NCBI GenBank assembly: GCA_019057975.1
Contig: JAHLWJ010000087.1
Location: forward strand, 1 to 15,124
Length of the DNA stretch: 15,124 nucleotides
Direction: 5' to 3'
Origin: Promethearchaeota archaeon
GTDB lineage: Archaea > Asgardarchaeota > Lokiarchaeia > Sigynarchaeales > SOKP01
A program made the translations under genes and the position numbers. The notes below the pieces were generated by a model that saw nothing but the letters and a program-made list of their open reading frames with translations, was not told the DNA's origin and made no database searches. Numbering within the stretch: position 1 is the first letter of the stretch; the number at the start of each line of letters is the position of its first letter. Shown one piece after another: positions 1-6,863 of this stretch.

Positions 1-2
1 AC

Positions 3-1334
3 GCTATAGTTTATCTAGATAACTTTACTGGTGGAAGGCAATACTTTAGCGAAATTAGCCCTGGATATTACTTTCTCGAGTTTGATACTACTGGAGGAAG
101 TGCTGGTAATAACACCTTAACAATTAATGCTAATTCTTCTTTATATACTAATACGCAAGTAAATGTTTGTGTTGAATTAATTCTTGAGTTAATCGTCCAA
201 CCAATTGGCTTTGAAGATACAATTGATGCTGAAATTGGTGAAACGATAACTATTCAATTGCAATTATTAGATCCTAATACAAATAATAGTATTGAAAATG
301 CATCTATAACTTATTCATGGAAATATGGAGTAGACTCAATTAATCAAACTAGTCCTGGTATGTATCAAACAAATATAGCTTTACCGGATGATGTACAAGG
401 AAATTACAAATTTGAACTTGAAATAATTCCTGAAAATTCAACCTATAGAACAAAGATATATTCTTTTATAGTTGTAATTGGTGAACCTGTTGTTGGTGGG
501 AGTCAATTGCCAAATATTTTATTATGGATAATAATCGGGATTTTAGTGAGCATTGTAAGTATTCTGGGAGTTTTTAGTATGAGATCTTATGTAATCTTGC
601 CACGAAAGAGGAAGAAAGAAGCAAGATTGTTAACTCAGACTCAGAGATTTAAGGACCTTAGAAATATTCAGGCTATTGTAATTATACATAAATTGAGCGG
701 GATACCTATTTATTCGAAGAGCTATTCGATTTTAGAAAAACACAAGAAAGAATTATTCTCAGGATTTATTCAAGCTATAACTACTGTCGGCGAAGAATTT
801 TCTGAAAAAGAAGGTAGTATGTTAGAGCCTAAAGACTCGTCAAAGAGCTATGGTATTGAGAAGATTATTGAGTTGGATTTCAAGTATTTCTACTGTTTAA
901 TCGCGGATAAAGATGATGTAAGAGCTGTATTTATCCTTAGAAAAAAATCTTCTGAAAGGTTAAAAAGTCAAATATCTAATTTGGTTTTAGCCTTAAATCT
1001 AAAATTATCTATAGAATTAGAAAATTGGGATGGTTCCTTAGACTTATTTGAACAATTAATCCCTACAATAATAAACGAGTACTTTGAATTACACTATAAA
1101 GGCTCTTTCAGATTATCTGGAAAGATAGACCTTCTTAAATTGCGAAAAGAGAAAAGCTTAGACAAATTGGAGATCCGCACATTAAATGTAATCCAATCAG
1201 TATCAAAAAGAAACAATAATGTTGTTAATTTGAATAATATTATAGAATTAGTTAGCGAAGAAAATAAGGATCTCATAATTGTAGCCATTGAAACATTGAT
1301 AGAGCAAAAATTAATTATACCGATTAATCCTTAA
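3..1334 (+). CDS. Membrane-anchored surface protein with cytosolic longin-like and winged-helix-like domains, 5' end outside window
   Basis: The frame is open from the window edge, so the gene is cut at its 5' end; 443 residues are visible. A TTG at 258 is only an internal codon, because 85 in-frame residues precede it. The visible outer part (about residues 1-168) is beta-rich, with repeated 'SPG-Y' turns typical of Ig-like surface modules. One hydrophobic segment (visible residues about 171-193, nt 513-581) is followed by a basic stop-transfer cluster (PRKRKKEAR), giving outside-in topology with a cytosolic C-terminus. The cytosolic part has a longin/roadblock-like start ('AIVIIHKLSGIPIY', nt about 675-716) and ends in a helical region resembling a winged helix. 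The surface layout is clear; the longin-like call is by pattern only. It could be a receptor or scaffold linking the cell surface to the GTPase machinery encoded nearby. The next gene follows on the same strand 47 bases after the stop. Confidence 0.75.
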   Translation, partial: AIVYLDNFTGGRQYFSEISPGYYFLEFDTTGGSAGNNTLTINANSSLYTNTQVNVCVELILELIVQPIGFEDTIDAEIGETITIQLQLLDPNTNNSIENASITYSWKYGVDSINQTSPGMYQTNIALPDDVQGNYKFELEIIPENSTYRTKIYSFIVVIGEPVVGGSQLPNILLWIIIGILVSIVSILGVFSMRSYVILPRKRKKEARLLTQTQRFKDLRNIQAIVIIHKLSGIPIYSKSYSILEKHKKELFSGFIQAITTVGEEFSEKEGSMLEPKDSSKSYGIEKIIELDFKYFYCLIADKDDVRAVFILRKKSSERLKSQISNLVLALNLKLSIELENWDGSLDLFEQLIPTIINEYFELHYKGSFRLSGKIDLLKLRKEKSLDKLEIRTLNVIQSVSKRNNNVVNLNNIIELVSEENKDLIIVAIETLIEQKLIIPINP

Positions 1335-1355
1335 ATTTATTACAAAAAGATTCAA

Positions 1356-1380
1356 ATTTTAAAATTCTTTTTTTTATTTT
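1356..1380 (+). terminator. T-rich intergenic tract, possible archaeal terminator
   Basis: A run of eight T (1368-1375) within a longer T-rich stretch lies just after the stop of the surface-protein gene and just before the next start. Archaeal RNA polymerase terminates at such U-tracts. No hairpin is evident, and in DNA this AT-rich the tract may be chance. Confidence 0.3.
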
Positions 1381-1381
1381 G

Positions 1382-2002
1382 ATGCTAAATCCGAAAGATT
1401 TGAAATTTGTTTGTACTAGGTGTGGAAATTGTTGTACAGATAGAAATACTCTTGTAAATGTGACTTACTTAGATATCTCGAGAATAATTAAGGGTTTAAA
1501 AATAGATTTAAAAGAATCACTTGAAATTTTCGGATTTTACGTTTATGATAAAGCATTAAATAATATCACCCTAAAGAAAATGGTAATTTCACCAATAGAA
1601 ACTGAAAAAGGTTTAGCCTTCATAGGGCTTATGAAAAATAATAAAGATGAGTGTTACTTTTACGATTCAAAAAATAAAAGGTGCTTAATTCATAGCTTAA
1701 AACCTATGTTTTGTAGATCATTTCCATTTTCATTTATTCATTCTAAGGAAAAAGGTAGAGTTACCACAGATAAAATCGAGATTATTTATACAGAGAAAGC
1801 TAAAAAATATTGCCCTGGAATAGGAAATGATGCTCCTCTTATTGATATTGATTATTGGTTTAAAGTAGCAAATAGGACACTAAGGGAATTGAAAGATAAT
1901 TATATTTTTAATGAAAATTGGAATAATAGCGTTAAAAATAAAGAAATTTCTCCATCAGCAAAGAATTTTATTAAAAGAATTTTTATAATGAAGGAAGTCT
2001 AA
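1382..2002 (+). CDS. YkgJ-family cysteine-cluster protein (putative Zn/Fe-binding)
   Basis: A 206-residue protein with the YkgJ/UPF0153 cysteine pattern. Near the N-terminus is CxxCxxCC (C11, C14, C17, C18). Further along are C91, C101 and the 'KPMFCRSFPF' block with C111, then C144. Family members are thought to chelate zinc or an iron-sulfur cluster; the biochemical role is generally unknown, and I do not assign one. The ATG at 1382 is chosen over the TTG directly in front of it. No Shine-Dalgarno sequence is visible, so the mRNA is probably leaderless or the gene is read through from upstream. The length is normal for the family and nothing is missing. It converges with the next gene on the minus strand, 42 bases away. 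Confidence 0.85.
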   Translation: MLNPKDLKFVCTRCGNCCTDRNTLVNVTYLDISRIIKGLKIDLKESLEIFGFYVYDKALNNITLKKMVISPIETEKGLAFIGLMKNNKDECYFYDSKNKRCLIHSLKPMFCRSFPFSFIHSKEKGRVTTDKIEIIYTEKAKKYCPGIGNDAPLIDIDYWFKVANRTLRELKDNYIFNENWNNSVKNKEISPSAKNFIKRIFIMKEV

Positions 2003-2044
2003 GGAGTCATCTTAAGTTAGGCTTAATTCGATCTCTTTATCAGT

Positions 2045-3814
2045 TTAAAGATTTAACAAATTATCGGGAGAAAACTGAGAACAAGCTAATAATGCCCAAA
2101 ATAACATTCTTAATTCAATTTTATATGCTAATTTGTCAATACGCCAATTAAAATCTTTATTAAGATTTTCTAGATTAAAGAAATTTGTAAATTTTATAAT
2201 GTAATTGAGCAAACGACTGCATAATACTGATTCTTGCTCTTTTAAATCGAATATAACTAAAATTAATAATGTTTTGGCAGATTCTGTTATTGAAGCACCA
2301 ATGGACCCTTTTGAAGTTAACAATTTTTTAAGCTCATTCATATAAGGCACTATAAATCCAGTAAGCTTTACGTCTTTATCCAAGACTTTGATAAGAGCTA
2401 ATTGATTGTAAATATCTAATGTTGGGTTAAATCCTTTCATATTCAATATATCTAAATTTAACACTTGATTTAATATGTCATCTTTGCGTGATGATATTAT
2501 TTCACTTTTTGCAAGTAGTTTTAAGCAAAGTAGAGTGTAGTAATTCATTTTTAATTTCTCAGGCATAAACTCCTTCAATTCCATTTTAAGAAATTCTTCA
2601 GTAGCGTTAAGGTTTATGATGTTAGTTCTATGTATTAAATTTAATTCAGTAACAATTGAAAGACCATAAAATATGTTAATTGAATCTGGTATCGTATTTC
2701 TTGAAAAGCTAAAAATCATTTCAGTTATGTGATTCCTTAGAAAATTTAATAACTCTATTGATGTAAAAGGAAATTCTATGTTTGCCAATTTCAAAATAGA
2801 TATGTAATAAAAAAGATTTTCCAAATCTAGAAAATCTGGATTAACTATTCTTGAATTTAAAAGATTACTAATATTAATTTTAAATTTATTAAGAATTTCA
2901 AAATGCACATGGGGTAAGTTGCCAAAATTATCAAGAAAATTCACTTTTTGCGACTTGGGAGTTAAATCTCTTGGTACAGATTTAAAGGTGGTTAAGTTGT
3001 TTTGTGTCATTAAAGAAGGGGTTTGATTGATTTTTTCTATAGTTTTTGTTGGCTTTTCTTCATGTATAAAATTTTCCAATTGTTCCAGTGAAGGTTTTAA
3101 TAGTTCTTTTTTTGGAGTTCTTAAAGTTTCAATAAATTCCTTCTTAGCTTCTTGTAACTGTGCTAAAATATTTCGGTCTTCACTGATCTTCTCTTCTCCT
3201 TTATCTATTTCTTTCTCTTTTTTCATGGTGGAGTTGGAGGTCTTTTTTGGATTCACATTGAATGTTTTTATAATAATAGATAAATCTGAAAAATTTAAAT
3301 TTTCTTCAATACCGGGGAAAGTAATAAAAGTTTTAGTCTTCGAATCTATATATGTTGTTTTGAATTTATGTAATTTATCAATGAAACTTTGAGGTGCTAA
3401 TTTAAAAAGTTTTATAGTTTCAATTTTTTGTACATCTAAATCCAATAAATATTCAATTAAGATTTCAAATAATATTTTATTGATATATTCTTTGAAATAT
3501 AATTTAAGATAAGAGTCATAATCATGCAGCTCTGTTCTTTTTTTACTTACTTCTTTCAAATAGTTATTCTGTATTTTAGATAATTTGTTTATTGGTACTC
3601 CAATCGTATTTAAACCAGTTTTTATTGCCTTTAACATCTTTAAAAGTGTATTTCCTAAACCTTCTTCGCTTTCCTTGGTTGGATCTTTTCTTAAATCAAT
3701 ATTTTTGTATGAGACAAGATCCATTAAATACAAATGAGTTTTATCATAATAATCTAAGACTTCATTTCTCAACAATTGTATAAATTTAGTGAGAAAAATA
3801 ACACGCTCTTCCAT
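2045..3814 (-). CDS. Large helical protein of unknown function, possibly with a C-terminal alpha/alpha-toroid
   Basis: I do not recognise this 589-residue protein. It has three parts: a mostly helical N-terminal region (about 1-185); a charged, low-complexity linker (about 186-290) rich in Lys, Glu, Thr and Pro; and a helical C-terminal half (about 290-589). The C-terminal half contains repeated hydrophobic helix pairs, such as 'LFYYISILKLANI', 'IFYGLSIVTELNLI' and 'YYTLLCLKLLAKS'. These resemble the helix pairs of prenyltransferase or squalene-cyclase-like alpha/alpha toroids, but I see no catalytic Asp/Cys/His signature, so a binding or scaffold role is as likely. There is no signal peptide or clear membrane span, so it is probably cytosolic. 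The ATG at 3814 has a TATA-like box about 31 bases upstream and no Shine-Dalgarno, which suggests a leaderless mRNA. It is divergent from the Trm9-like gene. Confidence 0.8.
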   Translation of the reverse strand: MEERVIFLTKFIQLLRNEVLDYYDKTHLYLMDLVSYKNIDLRKDPTKESEEGLGNTLLKMLKAIKTGLNTIGVPINKLSKIQNNYLKEVSKKRTELHDYDSYLKLYFKEYINKILFEILIEYLLDLDVQKIETIKLFKLAPQSFIDKLHKFKTTYIDSKTKTFITFPGIEENLNFSDLSIIIKTFNVNPKKTSNSTMKKEKEIDKGEEKISEDRNILAQLQEAKKEFIETLRTPKKELLKPSLEQLENFIHEEKPTKTIEKINQTPSLMTQNNLTTFKSVPRDLTPKSQKVNFLDNFGNLPHVHFEILNKFKINISNLLNSRIVNPDFLDLENLFYYISILKLANIEFPFTSIELLNFLRNHITEMIFSFSRNTIPDSINIFYGLSIVTELNLIHRTNIINLNATEEFLKMELKEFMPEKLKMNYYTLLCLKLLAKSEIISSRKDDILNQVLNLDILNMKGFNPTLDIYNQLALIKVLDKDVKLTGFIVPYMNELKKLLTSKGSIGASITESAKTLLILVIFDLKEQESVLCSRLLNYIIKFTNFFNLENLNKDFNWRIDKLAYKIELRMLFWALLACSQFSPDNLLNL

Positions 3815-3840
3815 TTCCTAATTTCCTAACATATTCACTA

Positions 3841-3848
3841 TTATATAT
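3841..3848 (-). promoter_or_regulatory. TATA box for the 589-residue protein gene
   Basis: An AT box (TATATAA on the minus strand) is centred about 31 bases upstream of the ATG at 3814. This is the spacing expected for a leaderless archaeal transcript starting at or next to the start codon. The surrounding DNA is very AT-rich. Confidence 0.4.
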
Positions 3849-3873
3849 TGAAAATTATATAACTATATTAACA

Positions 3874-3881
3874 TTTATATG
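3874..3881 (+). promoter_or_regulatory. TATA box for the Trm9-like methyltransferase gene
   Basis: TTTATATG is centred about 33 bases before the ATG at 3910, and no Shine-Dalgarno lies between. This fits leaderless transcription. Together with the opposite-strand box at 3841-3848 it forms a compact divergent promoter. Confidence 0.45.
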
Positions 3882-3909
3882 TCATAAAGAAATAAAACGT
3901 TTTCATTTT

Positions 3910-4650
3910 ATGGAGGGTCATAACTATAACCAGATTGCTAAAGACTATCATTCCAAAAGAAGAAAACCATGGAGACCACTTGAGTTTTTTCTAAATTTTT
4001 TAAATAAAAAGGGTTATAATTTTAATGGACCTTGTTTGGATTTAGGATGTGCTAATGGCAGAAATTTTAAAATTTTAGGAACTTATCCAAAAAAATTAAT
4101 CGGCATTGATATATCACTTGAATTCTTAAAAATTGTTTACAGTGATTTAAGAAATTCCGATCGTTATTCAAAACTTGAATCGAATTTAATTCAGGTTCTT
4201 CTTGCGGATATAAAGTATCTTCCAATTCGAACAAATTCAATCCAAAATATTTACTCAATCGCCACAATTCACCACATCAAAAATAAATCTGATAGAAAGG
4301 ATTTGATGACACAAACCAATGAAATTCTAAAAGAGAATGGTAATTTAGTTATTACAGTGTGGCGTAAATGGCAAAAAAAATATAGAAGCTATTTTTTTTT
4401 AGATGGATTTAAAAGAAAGATTAGTTTTAAGCATAATGAACAGCAAAGAATGGCAGGATTGGAAGAGTTCGGTGATAAATTTGTTCCATGGGGGCTTTCA
4501 GGAAAAAATAAAGCATATAATAGGTTTTATCACTTTTTCTCCAAACGCGAGATAAAAAAATTGTTAAAGATTTTTGATGTTAAAGAGTTTAAAATAATGG
4601 GTGGTCCAAATAATAACGATAACTTTTTTTTATTCGCTCAAAAAAGATAA
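3910..4650 (+). CDS. Trm9/ALKBH8-like tRNA wobble-uridine SAM methyltransferase
   Basis: A 246-residue class I SAM-dependent methyltransferase. The SAM loop is 'LDLGCANG' (43-50), the acidic residue after strand 2 is D67, 'AD' is at 99-100, and the post-motif 'IATIHHI' (117-123) contains the HH pair of the Trm9 family. Two further marks point to Trm9 rather than a generic methyltransferase: 'FVPW' (191-194) and 'RFYHFF' (205-210), matching the family's VPW and YYHLF-type blocks. The N-terminal 'KPW' (19-21) also fits. Trm9 and the ALKBH8 methyltransferase domain methylate carboxymethyl-uridine at tRNA position 34 and in yeast work with Trm112. By analogy this protein modifies tRNA wobble uridines in the cytosol; the exact substrate here is inferred. 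The stop lies three bases from the stop of the convergent next gene. Confidence 0.88.
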   Translation: MEGHNYNQIAKDYHSKRRKPWRPLEFFLNFLNKKGYNFNGPCLDLGCANGRNFKILGTYPKKLIGIDISLEFLKIVYSDLRNSDRYSKLESNLIQVLLADIKYLPIRTNSIQNIYSIATIHHIKNKSDRKDLMTQTNEILKENGNLVITVWRKWQKKYRSYFFLDGFKRKISFKHNEQQRMAGLEEFGDKFVPWGLSGKNKAYNRFYHFFSKREIKKLLKIFDVKEFKIMGGPNNNDNFFLFAQKR

Positions 4651-4653
4651 ACT

Positions 4654-5145
4654 TTAATGGCATTCAACGGAATTATATGATTTTATTATATATGGCTTGT
4701 AATTTTCATACATACTTTCTATTATAGAAGTATGAATACTAAATAATCGTTCAGTAATTTCACAATAAAAAATACCATGTACTACTTTTTCAACATAATA
4801 TCTCTTTTTTATCATCTTCCTTCGCTGCCCAAACCAAAATGTAAATTCATGACTCATTAACCAATCTCTTTCCTTTTTAGTAATCACAATGCCAATCGCA
4901 TTATAAGTTTCAATACTCGTTTCTACTTCTTTATAGTAAAAAAGATTCATCCTTTCTTTTTTTTCCCATTTTATTTCAAGTTTGGTGTTTGGCCCCCAAA
5001 TCTCATCATAATCATTTAGAGAGTGTAAGATAATGTATCCATTATTCTCATCGCCTTCATATTCGATTTCTTTAAACCAAATTGGCATTTTATTAATTGT
5101 TAAATTACACTCTGCTTTATTGTAGACATAAAAATTATATTCCAT
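4654..5145 (-). CDS. Conserved-looking protein of unknown function, 163 aa
   Basis: I do not recognise this family. The ATG at 5145 is preceded by a TATA-like stretch about 33 bases upstream (around 5173-5182), so the mRNA is probably leaderless. The protein has no signal peptide or membrane span and looks like a beta-rich soluble domain. The C-terminal third has the texture of a constrained site: an aromatic and basic block ('FTFWFGQRRK', 101-110), then 'HGIFYCEITERLF' (123-135), ending in 'NSVECH' (158-163). H123, C128, C162 and H163 could bind a metal or form an active site; this is inference. It converges almost end to end with the Trm9-like gene, which says little about function. Confidence 0.75.
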   Translation of the reverse strand: MEYNFYVYNKAECNLTINKMPIWFKEIEYEGDENNGYIILHSLNDYDEIWGPNTKLEIKWEKKERMNLFYYKEVETSIETYNAIGIVITKKERDWLMSHEFTFWFGQRRKMIKKRYYVEKVVHGIFYCEITERLFSIHTSIIESMYENYKPYIIKSYNSVECH

Positions 5146-5290
5146 GTTTGTACTTGTCTTATTTGATTTTAGAATTATTAAATAAACTTATTTTTAAAAT
5201 AAATTAAGTATTTATAAAACTTCTGATATTTGAAAAGACCTTATAATAAAGGTGTAGTTAGAGCTTGAAGATTTAGAAGAATTAATAATA

Positions 5291-5890
5291 CTACTTGATG
5301 ATCTCTTTACCTTCTTCAATCCAGTTTTTTAATCTATCAACGGACACTCCTTTGATTAACGCTGCTAATTCATCGGGGCTTTCCTTACAAAGCTCTTCTA
5401 TTGTATTAACTCCAAGTTCAATGAATTTTTTTGCTGTGGCAGCACCTAATCCAGGTAAATCGGTTAAAGGAGTCCCTTTTTCTTCGATTTTAATTTTCTC
5501 GGCTTTAACAGGTTTTACTTTCTCCTTTTTCACTGGTTTTAGTTTTTCTTTAACTACGGGTTTTTTAGGTGCTTTTTCAATAACTTTCTTAGACACAACT
5601 TTGGGTATTTCTTTCTTAGGTTTGAAGGGAGTTCTTCTTTTCTCTTTTGGGATAAATGATTTTCTCTTTCTTCCTTCTTTCTTTGGTAATTTTAAATTCT
5701 TTAGTATTTCAATATTCTCAGGATAAGCAGATGTTCTAAAATAATCTATGTTAATTCTCAACTCTTTTAATTGATTAATCCTCTTTCCTGATTCCTTTAT
5801 TTCCTTTAAAGAGAAACCTATACCTTGCCTCCAATGTGAATCTTTAGCGGGACTTTTTACAGTAGCAATGATTTCCGTTTTACTCTTCAT
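5291..5890 (-). CDS. rpl13e: Ribosomal protein eL13 (L13e) domain fused to a C-terminal helix-hairpin-helix domain
   Basis: A 199-residue protein in three parts. Residues about 5-66 match archaeal/eukaryotic L13e: 'GFSLKEIKESG' followed by 'LRINIDY' and 'YPENIEILKNL' corresponds to the 'GFSxxELKxAG ... VDxRR ... ENVEALK' pattern of the family. Residues about 67-138 are a Lys/Pro-rich basic linker with irregular 'KPVKxEK' repeats, likely to bind rRNA or be disordered. Residues about 141-199 are a helix-hairpin-helix pair ('LPGLGAATAKKFIELGV', 145-161, and a second copy-like half) as seen in nucleic-acid binding proteins. Archaeal L13e proteins are usually short, as I recall, so the extension is unusual. 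I chose the ATG at 5890; a GTG at 5899 would add three residues. There is no Shine-Dalgarno. A role in the large ribosomal subunit is expected for the N-terminal domain; the role of the HhH tail is unknown. Confidence 0.85.
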   Translation of the reverse strand: MKSKTEIIATVKSPAKDSHWRQGIGFSLKEIKESGKRINQLKELRINIDYFRTSAYPENIEILKNLKLPKKEGRKRKSFIPKEKRRTPFKPKKEIPKVVSKKVIEKAPKKPVVKEKLKPVKKEKVKPVKAEKIKIEEKGTPLTDLPGLGAATAKKFIELGVNTIEELCKESPDELAALIKGVSVDRLKNWIEEGKEIIK

Positions 5891-6026
5891 AATTATCACA
5901 TTATTATATAATGTAGTTTTGATAAACTAAGAAAACTTTTATTTTTTTCTATTTAGATGAAATCCAAATCAGAACATACATTCATAATTTAGTTTAATAT
6001 ACTTTAGAAATAGAAAAATGTAATTT

Positions 6027-6662
6027 TTACATCCTTATAATATCCAAATTTTCTAATTTCTTAAGGGCATCATAGATTTCATTTCTTTTTTTATGTAGAT
6101 TTCTCGAAATCTTCAGTGGAGAATTTTTCCCTGTGCATAACAAGGCAACTTGAAATTCAAAATTATTTATCATTCCCATAGTCAAGACTTTTTCTAATAC
6201 GTTTTTAGCAACAAGTAATTTCGGAAATACCTCTGCTATTTTTCCTCCTATGGTAAGATTCTCAATATCTGCATTTAAAGTCTGGAACATACTTTTTTCA
6301 GTGGTAGCTCTGAAAACTTTAAGATCTGATTGGTGTTTTTTCCAAAATCTATTGGCAATTTTATGAATTACTTCTTTGATTTTTTCTGCATCATCATCAG
6401 CATCTGAAATTGAACAAAAAAGAATTCTAGATAAAGGATGATAATATATAAAAATGGTTGAATCTTCAGATTCTACAACTCTATTCATCTCATTTACTCG
6501 TCTTCCCTTTGCCATAGACTCCTGTATCATGTCAATTGTTTTGTTAATAGCATTAAAAAATCCGGTCAGAATTTCATCTTGAATTTTCTTTAATTCTTTA
6601 AACGTTGTCTCAAAGAGTGATATTCCATTATCTGCGTCGATTAAAAACGTTTTATATATAAT
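6027..6662 (-). CDS. Longin-like domain plus C-terminal winged-helix protein, probable ATT start
   Basis: The first ATG in frame (6530) would cut off the start of the fold. The frame is open up to a stop at 6687-6689, and the 44 residues before that ATG include 'YKTFLIDADNGISLFE', the classic first strand-turn-strand of a longin domain. No ATG, GTG or TTG exists in this extension. GAGG at 6668-6671 stands five bases before ATT (6660-6662), which I take as the start, giving 211 residues. An ATA follows as an alternative. Residues about 1-115 are longin-like: the beta hairpin, then 'STIFIYYHPLSRILFCSISD', then a long helix. Residues about 166-211 look like a winged helix-turn-helix ('PLKISRNLHKKRNEIYDALKKL'). 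Longin domains serve vesicle-traffic and small-GTPase regulation in eukaryotes; here a sensor or adaptor tied to DNA binding is conceivable but unproven. Confidence 0.75.
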   Translation of the reverse strand: MIYKTFLIDADNGISLFETTFKELKKIQDEILTGFFNAINKTIDMIQESMAKGRRVNEMNRVVESEDSTIFIYYHPLSRILFCSISDADDDAEKIKEVIHKIANRFWKKHQSDLKVFRATTEKSMFQTLNADIENLTIGGKIAEVFPKLLVAKNVLEKVLTMGMINNFEFQVALLCTGKNSPLKISRNLHKKRNEIYDALKKLENLDIIRM

Positions 6663-6667
6663 AGATT

Positions 6668-6675
6668 CCTCAACC
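6668..6675 (-). promoter_or_regulatory. Shine-Dalgarno site deciding an ATT start
   Basis: GGTTGAGG on the minus strand, with GAGG ending five bases before ATT at 6660-6662 and eight before ATA. No standard start codon lies within reach, so this site supports non-canonical initiation of the longin protein. Confidence 0.5.
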
Positions 6676-6828
6676 TGACTTTTTCGTTAAGATATGTAAA
6701 AATCAAAATTAATTTTCTCATTAAAAACATAAAAATTAACAATAATAAAAATATCCGAATAAAAACTAAGATATCAATTTCATCTAATTACTAAAGAAAT
6801 AAAATTATAAGTCGAGAGTTTTATACAT

Positions 6829-6837
6829 TTTATAAAA
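6829..6837 (+). promoter_or_regulatory. TATA box for the transglutaminase-like gene
   Basis: TTTATAAAA is centred about 31 bases before the ATG at 6864, and no Shine-Dalgarno lies between, as expected for a leaderless archaeal mRNA. Confidence 0.45.
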
Positions 6838-6863
6838 AATATTCATATTCTACAATTTTAAGA

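Noticed and set aside
3027..3392. 121-residue plus-strand frame inside the 589-residue gene
   Set aside because: Antisense shadow of the charged linker; no recognisable protein and no promoter.
5295..5726. 143-residue frame opposite the eL13-HhH gene
   Set aside because: Shadow frame: its Phe/Ser-rich translation is the antisense of the Lys-rich linker, and the minus-strand protein has clear domains.
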